Of a DNA stretch of 53,611 nucleotides, positions 18,205-24,842 are shown one piece after another. The notes under the pieces were generated by a model. The model had not been told where the DNA came from. It did not search any database and was given only the letters and a program-made list of their open reading frames with translations. Source of the stretch: an uncultured Lachnospiraceae bacterium (lineage in GTDB: Bacteria > Bacillota > Clostridia > Lachnospirales > Lachnospiraceae); contig CAMNFR010000011.1 of assembly GCA_946537305.1 (NCBI GenBank), forward strand, positions 1 through 53,611, written 5' to 3'. The translations under genes were made by a program, and so were the position numbers. How positions within the stretch are numbered: the first letter of the stretch is position 1; every line of letters begins with the position of its first letter.

Positions 18205-18364
18205 CCGCCACGCTCCTTTCTTTCCTGCCAAACATCTGCCCCTCCGACAAATATTTTTGCGCGATGATATCTTTTACATTCATCATAGCGGGAAGGAGGC
18301 AAAAAATCGTCAATAAATGCAAATCCGTGTGCAAATCTCATTTTTCCCGGGGGTAAAGAGGGGC

Positions 18365-18393
18365 TTGATAATTTGTCGTCTTTTCGGTATGAT
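18365..18393 (+). promoter_or_regulatory. Promoter of mnmA
   Basis: TTGATA, 17 bases, TATGAT on the plus strand, 57 bases before the GTG start of mnmA. Confidence 0.7.
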
Positions 18394-18450
18394 AGGTGGG
18401 AACGATAAAGAAACGTCAAAGATCTGTATTTCCGAAAAGGAGGAATTTCC

Positions 18451-19524
18451 GTGCCAAAGGTGGTAGTTGGAATGTCCGGCGGCGTGGATTCTTCCGTGGC
18501 CGCCTTGCTGCTGAAACAGCAGGGATATGATGTGATGGGCGTCACCATGGAAATATGGGGACCGAACGCACCGGAGGCGGAGGACGGCAGCTGCTGTGGT
18601 CTTTCCGCCGTGGAGGATGCCAGACGGGTGGCCCGTGCCATCGGCATCCCCTACTATGTATTGAATTTCAGGGATGTCTTTGAAAAGAAGGTCATGCGGT
18701 ACTTCGCGGAGGAATATGTTCGTGGATGCACGCCTAACCCCTGCATCGCCTGCAACCGGTATGTGAAGTGGGAAGCGCTCCTGGAGAAAGCGCTGGTCCT
18801 GGGGGCGGATTATATCGCTACAGGGCACTACGCACGCGTCAAAAAGCTTCCGGACGGCCGCTATACGATCTCCTGTGCCGCGACGGCCGCCAAGGATCAG
18901 ACCTATGCCCTGTATAATCTGACACAGCACCAGCTGGCGCACACATTGATGCCGGTCGGCGAGTATACCAAAGATCAGGTGCGGGAAATCGCGGAACGCG
19001 CCGGTCTGCCGGTGGCGCACAAACCGGACAGTCAGGAGATCTGTTTTATTCCGGATCACGACTACGCCACGTTCGTGCAGAACTACACCGGATCCGATCC
19101 CATGACAGGCAATTTTGTCAATGACCGCGGCGAGGTCCTGGGACAGCACCGTGGAATCATCCACTATACCGTGGGACAGCGGAAGGGCCTGGGCGTTACC
19201 TTTGGGAAGCCCATGTTCGTAAAAGAGATCCGTCCGGAGACAAAAGAAGTAGTCCTGGGCGAGGCGGCGGAGGTTTTCGGCGACAGACTTATCTGCGATC
19301 ATCTGAACTGGATGGCCATACCTTCTATTAAGGAAGAAATGCATGTAACGGCGCGCATCCGCTACAGTCACCGGGGCGCTCCGGCACGCATCCGCCCGGC
19401 GGGGGTGGACCGCGTGGAGTGCATATTTGAGGAACCGGTGCGGGCGATAACGCCCGGGCAGGCAGCCGTCTTCTACGACGGAGACATTCTGCTGGGCGGC
19501 GGCACGATCTGCCGGAATCAGTAA
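18451..19524 (+). CDS. mnmA: tRNA-specific 2-thiouridylase MnmA
   Basis: 357 residues, the family's usual length. MnmA adenylates and thiolates U34 of the Lys, Glu and Gln tRNAs. The PP-loop ATP-binding motif SGGVDSS is at 9-15. The first catalytic cysteine is in TPNPCIACN (Cys101); the second is in KPDSQEICFIPD (~198). Start is a GTG with AAAGGAGG ten bases upstream. It has its own promoter at 18365-18393 and probably continues into the SH3 lipoprotein 26 bases downstream. The cysteine desulfurase partner is not next to it. Confidence 0.95.
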   Translation: MPKVVVGMSGGVDSSVAALLLKQQGYDVMGVTMEIWGPNAPEAEDGSCCGLSAVEDARRVARAIGIPYYVLNFRDVFEKKVMRYFAEEYVRGCTPNPCIACNRYVKWEALLEKALVLGADYIATGHYARVKKLPDGRYTISCAATAAKDQTYALYNLTQHQLAHTLMPVGEYTKDQVREIAERAGLPVAHKPDSQEICFIPDHDYATFVQNYTGSDPMTGNFVNDRGEVLGQHRGIIHYTVGQRKGLGVTFGKPMFVKEIRPETKEVVLGEAAEVFGDRLICDHLNWMAIPSIKEEMHVTARIRYSHRGAPARIRPAGVDRVECIFEEPVRAITPGQAAVFYDGDILLGGGTICRNQ

Positions 19525-19550
19525 ATAACTATTCTCGGAAGGAGAACCCT

Positions 19551-19979
19551 ATGAACGTTAAACAGACCGTCAGCATTCTGCTGCTTACCTTTGCTGTCAG
19601 CTTTATCTGCGCCTGCAATGCCATGACCCCCGGGCCAAGCACCACCCGCTCTCAGGCTGCGCCCGTAGTCACGCCCACCACCGAAGTGGCGGAAGCCACC
19701 ACGGAGCAGGTCGTCGCAGCCAGCACGGAAGCGTATTCCACCTGGGCTGCGGAGACCGGCGTAGAAGAAACAGAGGTCGATACGACTGCCGTATACGTGT
19801 ACGCCAAATCCGGCGTCAATGTGCGTGACGCGGCCGGCAAAGGCTCCAATGTGATCGGCTCTCTCTCCGAGGGCGAGCGTGCCGAAAAGCTTGGCGAAGA
19901 CGGCAACTGGGTCATGATCAGCTACAACGATGGCGTAGGATATGTTTACAACGAATATCTGACAGATGAAGAGCCTTAA
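19551..19979 (+). CDS. SH3-domain lipoprotein
   Basis: 142 residues. Residues 1-20 form a signal peptide ending in a lipobox-like ICAC, so the protein is probably lipid-anchored at Cys22. A Thr/Ala/Glu-rich spacer (~25-78) leads to a bacterial SH3 domain (~80-137) with VNVRDAAGKGSNVIGSLSEG and NWVMISYNDGVGYVYNEYL, a fold that usually binds peptidoglycan or a wall partner. It follows mnmA by 26 bases with GGAAGGAG before the ATG and ends in the hairpin at 20007-20047. The functional link to mnmA is not apparent. Confidence 0.8.
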   Translation: MNVKQTVSILLLTFAVSFICACNAMTPGPSTTRSQAAPVVTPTTEVAEATTEQVVAASTEAYSTWAAETGVEETEVDTTAVYVYAKSGVNVRDAAGKGSNVIGSLSEGERAEKLGEDGNWVMISYNDGVGYVYNEYLTDEEP

Positions 19980-20006
19980 AGAAAACAACGAGGCTGCATG
20001 AAAGAA

Positions 20007-20047
20007 AGAAATCGGGGACAGATACCTGTCCCCGATTTCTCATTTTT
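20007..20047. terminator. Bidirectional terminator-like palindrome with GGGGACAG core
   Basis: 15-base perfect arms (20007-20021 and 20026-20040), loop ATAC, followed by ATTTTT on the plus strand and TTTCTTTCTTTC on the minus strand. It can end the lipoprotein transcript and the opposing tRNA-Ser transcript. The core GGGGACAG/CTGTCCCC is shared with other palindromes here. Confidence 0.8.
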
Positions 20048-20049
20048 CG

Positions 20050-20135
20050 CGGAGAGTGTGGGATTCGAACCCACGCACCCCGGAGGGTGACCGCATTTCG
20101 AGTGCGGCTCGTTATGACCACTTCGATAACTCTCC
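20050..20135 (-). tRNA. tRNA-Ser (anticodon CGA)
   Basis: 86 bases on the minus strand. Acceptor GGAGAGT pairs with ACTCTCC, discriminator G; the anticodon loop CTCGAAA gives anticodon CGA, reading UCG; a long class II variable arm (CACCCTCCGGGGTG) is present; TPsiC loop GGTTCGAATCC. CCA is not encoded. Confidence 0.95.
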
Positions 20136-20152
20136 ATATTGATTTTTATTGA

Positions 20153-20185
20153 AAAACCGAATCCCCACAAAAGGGATTCGGTTTT
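20153..20185 (-). terminator. Terminator between the two tRNA genes
   Basis: 13-base arms AAAACCGAATCCC and GGGATTCGGTTTT around a short loop, followed by a T-run on the minus strand. It ends the tRNA-Val transcript before tRNA-Ser, so read-through is needed for Ser unless it has its own promoter in the short gap. Confidence 0.75.
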
Positions 20186-20187
20186 CG

Positions 20188-20261
20188 TGGGGCCGAAGGG
20201 GCTCGAACCCTTGACCTCTCGCGTGTGAGGCGAACGCTCATCCCAGCTGAGCTACGACCCC
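20188..20261 (-). tRNA. tRNA-Val (anticodon CAC)
   Basis: 74 bases on the minus strand. Acceptor GGGGTCG pairs with CGGCCCC (one G-U), discriminator A; D arm GCTCAGCTGGGATGAGC; anticodon loop CTCACAC gives CAC, reading GUG; TPsiC arm AAGGGTTCGAGCCCCTT. CCA is not encoded. Confidence 0.95.
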
Positions 20262-20284
20262 GTATGTTCTCGCGAACGAAAGCT

Positions 20285-20312
20285 ATTATATCACACAGAA
20301 AATAAAAATCAA
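20285..20312 (-). promoter_or_regulatory. Promoter of tRNA-Val
   Basis: Minus strand TTGATT, 16 bases, TATAAT, ending 24 bases before the first base of the tRNA. It stands back to back with the response-regulator promoter. Confidence 0.75.
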
Positions 20313-20330
20313 GTCGTTTTTTCAAAACTG

Positions 20331-20359
20331 TTGAAAAAGTTTCTGATTCAATGTATGAT
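20331..20359 (+). promoter_or_regulatory. Promoter of the response-regulator gene
   Basis: TTGAAA, 17 bases, TATGAT on the plus strand, 30 bases before the ATG at 20390. An earlier in-frame Met at 20351 lies inside this promoter, which supports the later start. Confidence 0.75.
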
Positions 20360-20389
20360 AAAGAAAATTTGTATAAAGAGGACGGATAC

Positions 20390-21070
20390 ATGGCAAAAAT
20401 ACTGATTGCAGACGATGAGGCAAGAATGCGCAAGCTTGTGCGGGATTTTCTGGTGCGTGCTGGCTACCAGGTGATCGAAGCGGCCGACGGTGAGGAAGCC
20501 GTGGATAAGATCTTTAACGATCACAAACTGGATCTGATCCTGCTGGATGTCATGATGCCCAAAATGGATGGCTGGGAGGTTCTGAAGACCGTGCGGGAAT
20601 ATTCCAAGGTTCCCGTCATCATGCTGACCGCCAAAGCCGACGAGCGCGACGAGCTGAAGGGATTCCAGCTGGGCGTAGATGAATATGTGACCAAGCCCTT
20701 CTCTCCCAAGGTACTGGTGGCACGTGTGGACGCGCTGCTGCGCCGTACCGGCGGCGATGCGGAAGAACTCCTCTCCGCAGGTGGCATTGAGATCAACAAA
20801 TCCGCCCACATCGTGACGATAGATGGTGAACCGATCGAACTCTCCTTCAAGGAGTTCGAACTGCTGGAATATTTCCTGAAAAACCCCGGGCGTGCCCTCT
20901 CCCGTGAAATGATCCTGAACAATGTCTGGAATTATAATTACTATGGGGACGCGCGCACCATCGACACCCACGTCAAAAAGCTGCGCAGCAAAATGGGTGA
21001 CAAGGGGAAATATATTCTTACCGTCTGGGGTCTGGGATATAAATTCGAGGTACCCACAGAGGAAGCCTGA
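20390..21070 (+). CDS. OmpR/PhoB-family response regulator (orphan)
   Basis: 226 residues from the ATG at 20390, preceded by GAGGA. The receiver domain has the acidic pair Asp8-Asp9 (IADDE), phospho-acceptor Asp53 (LLDVMMPKMDG), LTAK and the conserved Lys in YVTKPFSP. The C-terminal winged helix (~130-222) shows SFKEFELLEYF, SREMILNNVW, the recognition-helix region RTIDTHVKKLR and GLGYKFE. No histidine kinase lies next to it: the gene stands alone between its own promoter and a terminator, so its partner is elsewhere. The target genes cannot be told from the sequence. Confidence 0.9.
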   Translation: MAKILIADDEARMRKLVRDFLVRAGYQVIEAADGEEAVDKIFNDHKLDLILLDVMMPKMDGWEVLKTVREYSKVPVIMLTAKADERDELKGFQLGVDEYVTKPFSPKVLVARVDALLRRTGGDAEELLSAGGIEINKSAHIVTIDGEPIELSFKEFELLEYFLKNPGRALSREMILNNVWNYNYYGDARTIDTHVKKLRSKMGDKGKYILTVWGLGYKFEVPTEEA

Positions 21071-21111
21071 TAAATTGCAAATTTCACTGTTATAAAACCA
21101 TTTACAACCCA

Positions 21112-21149
21112 AAAAAGAAACCGGGGCCAGCGCCTCGGTTTCTCTTTTT
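21112..21149. terminator. Bidirectional terminator between convergent genes
   Basis: GAAACCGGGGC and GCCTCGGTTTC with a short loop, flanked by CTCTTTTT on one side and TTCTTTTTT on the other strand, between the response regulator and the DUF6465 gene. Confidence 0.8.
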
Positions 21150-21164
21150 GTAATTCTTACAATC

Positions 21165-21569
21165 TTACAGTTCTACCTTACCGGTATTCTTTTCATTGAT
21201 GACATAGTAGGCAGCGCCGTCTTCGGGCTTGATGTACAGCACGACGGACTTGATGGCGCCAACGCGGTGACCCTCTGCCCTATAGGCAGCCTCGACCTTT
21301 TCCATGATCTCGCTCTCTTTATATTCCTGACCGGCGAACTGGATGTAGGTCTCACGCAGGGTCAGCTTCTTGACTTCCTGTTTTGCCTTGCGGGTAGCGG
21401 CTTCCGCTGCCTTCTTGGCTTCATCGGCTGCCTTCTTGGCTTCATCGGCCGTCTTCTTAGCCGTGGAACGTGCCTTCTTGGTGGTCTCCTTGGCCAGTTC
21501 CTTCACGGACTCTACCGTTTCCTTAGCGTTCTCTTTTACAGTCTCGATATCCACATTTTTCTTTTCCAT
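21165..21569 (-). CDS. DUF6465-type protein with Ala/Lys-rich helix
   Basis: 134 residues from the ATG at 21569 (MEKKNVDIETV), preceded by GGAAGGA. Residues ~8-62 form a long charged amphipathic helix with repeated KKAADEAKKAAEAA-like heptads. The C-terminal ~65 residues form a compact domain with TLRETYIQFAGQEY and the ending IKPEDGAAYYVINEK. This matches the DUF6465 family of Lachnospiraceae as I recall it; function is unknown. The helix composition resembles LEA-like or DNA/envelope-associated proteins. It is convergent with the response regulator. Likely promoter at 21660-21688. Confidence 0.75.
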   Translation of the reverse strand: MEKKNVDIETVKENAKETVESVKELAKETTKKARSTAKKTADEAKKAADEAKKAAEAATRKAKQEVKKLTLRETYIQFAGQEYKESEIMEKVEAAYRAEGHRVGAIKSVVLYIKPEDGAAYYVINEKNTGKVEL

Positions 21570-21659
21570 AATAGTCCTTCCTTTCCGAAAAACTTTTTGT
21601 TTTCCTGCTGTTAATTTTCCGTTAGTGATACAATAATTTTTACGTATCACTTCACGCAT

Positions 21660-21688
21660 AATGTACCACTTTTCTTTTTCATTTTCAA
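21660..21688 (-). promoter_or_regulatory. Probable promoter of the DUF6465 gene
   Basis: Minus strand TTGAAA, 17 bases, TACATT, about 90 bases before the ATG at 21569. Confidence 0.5.
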
Positions 21689-21850
21689 TATCTTTTACGA
21701 AATTCGTTGAAACTGGATAGATGTCATAATTTTGTGTTATAAATTCGTCTTTTATCTTCTATTTTCTGTTTTTGTTTCTTATCAATGTCATATTTCTATG
21801 GTTTTATCCAAATCAATGTCATTCTTTTATTTTCTGTTTCAGGAACAAAA

Positions 21851-21924
21851 AAGAGCAGGAAAGGGATTTTTTGCATATTTTACTATTGTAGTAATATGTA
21901 TTTTCATCCCGTTTCCGTGCTCTT
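21851..21924 (-). terminator. Long two-part hairpin after the beta-propeller gene
   Basis: Outer arms AAGAGCACGGAAACGGGAT and ATCCCTTTCCTGCTCTT (two one-base bulges) enclose an inner AT-rich stem (CATATTAC against GTAAAATATG). On the minus strand the outer stem ends in CTTTTTTG. It lies 64 bases past the stop at 21989. Confidence 0.6.
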
Positions 21925-21988
21925 ATTTTGACTCTTCTTCATCGTTACCGGAAGGTTACGAAAGGAATAATTTCCTGTTATCAATTCG

Positions 21989-24202
21989 TTAATCCGTCAC
22001 TTTTTTCCACCCGTTTTCCCGGTCATAAGCAGTAATTTTGTCTCCGTTTACTACATAGGCATACTGTCCTACATACAAGCCCCGGGCATTGCCCATCCAG
22101 CTGTCTTCTGCCTGCAGGGCAAGAGCTGTTTCTCTGGTAAAACCGGCTTTGGCATCATACTGGAAGAAACCGTAGATATCCGATGAGGATCCCAGATCTT
22201 CCATTTCCTCCGCGTCCGCGATCTCACTCATCTCTCCCCACCAGGCAAAGCCGATGATATTCTGCCCTTCATCTGCCAGGACCGCCTTGTACTCTCCATC
22301 CAGTGCCGGGCCGCCCCAGACATTCTTCAGTAGCAGAGTGTGCTCTGTCTTCATCCGCAGCGGATCACTGATATCAAACATAGAAAGCTTCACACCAAGG
22401 AAGTCCCCCGTCTTCGGGTCGGTCTCATAGCCGATGCCCAGCAGCCGGTCATTGCCCCAAGGGTGCAGATATTCCGAAAAGCCGGTGATCTCCAGGGAGC
22501 CAAGAAGCTTCGGTTCCTTCGGATCACTGACATCTGCCACAAACAGAGGATCCGTATTCCGATAGGTCACAAAGTAGGCATATTTCCCAATATAGCGCGC
22601 CGCGTAGATCACCTCTCCTGGCGCAATATCGGAGATACGCCCGGTCTCTTTCAGCCCGGAATCCAGCATATACAAGGTGTTGATATCCTCTCCGTTCTTT
22701 CGGGACGTCGTCAGTACCCGCAGGGTACCATTACCCTCGGAGATCGCAAAGGAATCACGGATGCTGCCCGCAACGCGCCCGTAGGCGCCGGCCCGGATAT
22801 GTCCGTCGGCATAGGGAAGGGCAATGATCTTTGTCTGCACATTGTCGGATACCCAGCCGCCGTTCCAATCCTCGTAATACAGATAAATCGTACCGCTGCC
22901 CACATAAGCCTGCGCGTAATCCGTAAAGACAAACTTGGCATCCAGCGCATGCTCCGGATTTGACAGATCCGCGGAAGCGATCAGCTTACCGGTGCTTCCT
23001 TTTTCTGTGATATAGATGCAGTCCGCGGCCACAGGCTTGCCATTTACCCGGGGAATCCAGGATGACAGCGCTTCCTCCGAGAGTGCTTCCTCTCTTTCCA
23101 GGTCCGGCAGCTCCACGCTCAGGTCAGAGAACAGGTAGATCTTCTCTCCCACCTTCCGTGCGGTGGAATAATAGCCGTCCTGCTGCAGCACTCCGCGGTA
23201 GACAGGTTTTAACGGGTCGGTGATGTCATAGACATACGCCGCCGTAAGCGCACGCTCGGTCGGATAATCTGCCGTGTCATCCAGCAGATTCTGCCAGGTG
23301 GTCAGCTCCTCCGGCATCTCATAGCTGTTGCAGATGAGCACCAGGGTGTCGCCATCCACAAAGATTTCCCGCAGCTGTGCGCTGCTGTCTGCTTCCGGCA
23401 GTTCACAGAGGACCGATTTTCCGGGACGCCCGTTCCGGATATCCGTAATACGCACGGAAGTATCCTTTGCTGTGTAAATATACTTTCCGTCTGTCTTGAC
23501 AATATCGGCCTCGTCCACGCCTTCCGTCATTACATTGGTACGGGAATACGTGGCGCTTCCTGTCGCGGTGCTTCCATCAGACGCCGCATCCTCGCTTTTT
23601 GCCATGGGTGTTTCAAAACCGTCAATGTCCTGCTGTTCTGCCGGCGCCGCTTCTTCCATGGCCTCATCCATCGCGGCCTCGGTATCATAAAACACATCCC
23701 CCATACCCGTATCTATACTTGTCAACTCATCCGTCCAGGCCTGTACACTGTCATAGACCGCTCCGTAGTCTTTGGCGGCCGTGAAGTCCTCTCCCAGGGT
23801 ACCTGCATCTGCCACGCCCACATAAAAAACATCTGCCATTCCACTGTCAGCATCTTCCGCGGCAGCCGAGCCTTTTCCGGCAGCCGGTACAGCATCTTCC
23901 GCCGCAGCTTCTGTAAGCGCCTCCTCTGGTGCAGCTTCCTCGGCGGCTCCTTCCATCACGGCCTCCGCATCCTCCTCAGCTGCCGTCTCCACAGCCGCCT
24001 CCTGCACAGGGGCATTTCCTGTGGTCTGCGGACTCTGAAGCCTCGTCAGCCCTGCATAGGCAGCAATGCCGATCACCAGGCAGATCCCGGCCACCGCCAG
24101 ACGGGGTATAGGAAATCTCTTCTTCGCGGGTTCCTGTGCCGCTTCCTCAATCAACTCTTCATCAATATGGTTCAGACCCTTCCACAGATCCTTTCCGTTC
24201 AT
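21989..24202 (-). CDS. Membrane-anchored beta-propeller protein, probable anti-sigma factor
   Basis: 737 residues. The cytoplasmic N-terminus MNGKDLWKGLNHIDEELIEEA resembles the short sigma-binding N-termini of Clostridial anti-sigma proteins. One membrane segment follows (~34-53, AVAGICLVIGIAAYAGL), then an Ala/Glu-rich spacer (~60-215), then a secreted domain of the C-terminal beta-propeller family (Beta_propel, WD40-like; repeats such as GKYIYTAKDTSVRITDI and YVVNGDKITAYDRENGW). The ATG overlaps the stop of the ECF sigma gene (ATGA), so the two are translationally coupled. That arrangement supports a sigma/anti-sigma pair sensing something outside the cell; the regulated genes are unknown. 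Confidence 0.8.
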   Translation of the reverse strand: MNGKDLWKGLNHIDEELIEEAAQEPAKKRFPIPRLAVAGICLVIGIAAYAGLTRLQSPQTTGNAPVQEAAVETAAEEDAEAVMEGAAEEAAPEEALTEAAAEDAVPAAGKGSAAAEDADSGMADVFYVGVADAGTLGEDFTAAKDYGAVYDSVQAWTDELTSIDTGMGDVFYDTEAAMDEAMEEAAPAEQQDIDGFETPMAKSEDAASDGSTATGSATYSRTNVMTEGVDEADIVKTDGKYIYTAKDTSVRITDIRNGRPGKSVLCELPEADSSAQLREIFVDGDTLVLICNSYEMPEELTTWQNLLDDTADYPTERALTAAYVYDITDPLKPVYRGVLQQDGYYSTARKVGEKIYLFSDLSVELPDLEREEALSEEALSSWIPRVNGKPVAADCIYITEKGSTGKLIASADLSNPEHALDAKFVFTDYAQAYVGSGTIYLYYEDWNGGWVSDNVQTKIIALPYADGHIRAGAYGRVAGSIRDSFAISEGNGTLRVLTTSRKNGEDINTLYMLDSGLKETGRISDIAPGEVIYAARYIGKYAYFVTYRNTDPLFVADVSDPKEPKLLGSLEITGFSEYLHPWGNDRLLGIGYETDPKTGDFLGVKLSMFDISDPLRMKTEHTLLLKNVWGGPALDGEYKAVLADEGQNIIGFAWWGEMSEIADAEEMEDLGSSSDIYGFFQYDAKAGFTRETALALQAEDSWMGNARGLYVGQYAYVVNGDKITAYDRENGWKKVTD

Positions 24203-24750
24203 ACGCGCACTCCTTCCTTCGCCAAATACGCCTTCAGGTCATTTCTGGTGCGGTGCAGCGTCACCTTTACCTTGCTCTGGCCGCACCCCAGGCGCTCCGC
24301 GATCTCTGCGATGCTGTCCCCAAACCAGTAACGGCGCAGGAACATGATACGCCTCTCCCTGGGAAGCATCCGCAGGAAATCGTTCAGCATCCGCCCCAGC
24401 TCCTGCTCCTCCAGCGCGGCCTCCGTGGTGTCGGTCTCGCAGCAGGCATCCAGTTCCTCCAGCAGGGGCACCAGTTCCGCCTTGCGCTTGTCCGCCTGCC
24501 CCCAGACAATGCGGTGACAGGCGAGATTGCGGCACACCTTTGCCAGCCAGGCAAAAAAGTGCACCGGACGGGTGGGCGGAATACGGTTCCACGCCGCCAG
24601 ATACGTATCATTGACGCATTCTTTGGCTTCTTCTTCATGAATCATACGGGCGGCCAGGCGCTGCAGCGACGCGCCGTATTTGATCTGCGTCTGCTCGATG
24701 GCCTGCTCATCCCGGTTCCAGAATAAGGTAATGATCTCGAGATCTTCCAT
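24199..24750 (-). CDS. ECF-type RNA polymerase sigma factor
   Basis: 183 residues. Region 2 (~8-75) includes KECVNDTYLAAWNRIPP and FFAWLAKVCRNLA; region 4 (~120-175) includes LPRERRIMFLRRYWF and the helix-turn-helix SIAEIAERLGCGQSKVKV followed by LHRTRNDLKAYL. It directs RNA polymerase to a stress or envelope regulon. Its stop overlaps the start of the beta-propeller membrane protein by four bases. GGGAGG precedes the ATG. An autoregulated promoter is expected in the short gap upstream, but I cannot identify one. Confidence 0.9.
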   Translation of the reverse strand: MEDLEIITLFWNRDEQAIEQTQIKYGASLQRLAARMIHEEEAKECVNDTYLAAWNRIPPTRPVHFFAWLAKVCRNLACHRIVWGQADKRKAELVPLLEELDACCETDTTEAALEEQELGRMLNDFLRMLPRERRIMFLRRYWFGDSIAEIAERLGCGQSKVKVTLHRTRNDLKAYLAKEGVRV

Positions 24751-24803
24751 GGGACACCTCCCTTCTGAAAAGAAAGTACCTGTGCGAACGGAAAGGTTAC
24801 AAG

Positions 24804-24830
24804 AAAACCGGGGAAGACCCCCGGTTTTTT
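24804..24830 (-). terminator. Terminator after smc
   Basis: AAAACCGGGG and CCCCGGTTTT with a short loop, 13 bases past the smc stop; T-rich on both sides. Confidence 0.8.
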
Positions 24831-24842
24831 TATTAATCTTGA

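Larger units (their letters stand above)
21570..21988. other. 419-base AT-rich gene-free stretch
   Basis: It holds the promoter of the DUF6465 gene (21660-21688) and a long hairpin at 21851-21924 that probably ends the beta-propeller transcript. An 86-codon plus-strand frame here lacks a ribosome site and recognisable sequence. The word ATCAATGTCAT occurs twice (near 21781 and 21812), which I cannot interpret. Confidence 0.5.

Noticed and set aside
18319-18337. Direct repeat GCAAATC upstream of the first hutH as a SARP site
   Set aside because: The period is 12, not 11, the sequence differs from the nhaC repeats and no well-spaced -10 box follows.
18405-18420. AACGTC word near mnmA resembling the nhaC operator
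   Set aside because: Only one good half is present and it lies in the mnmA leader, so it is probably chance.
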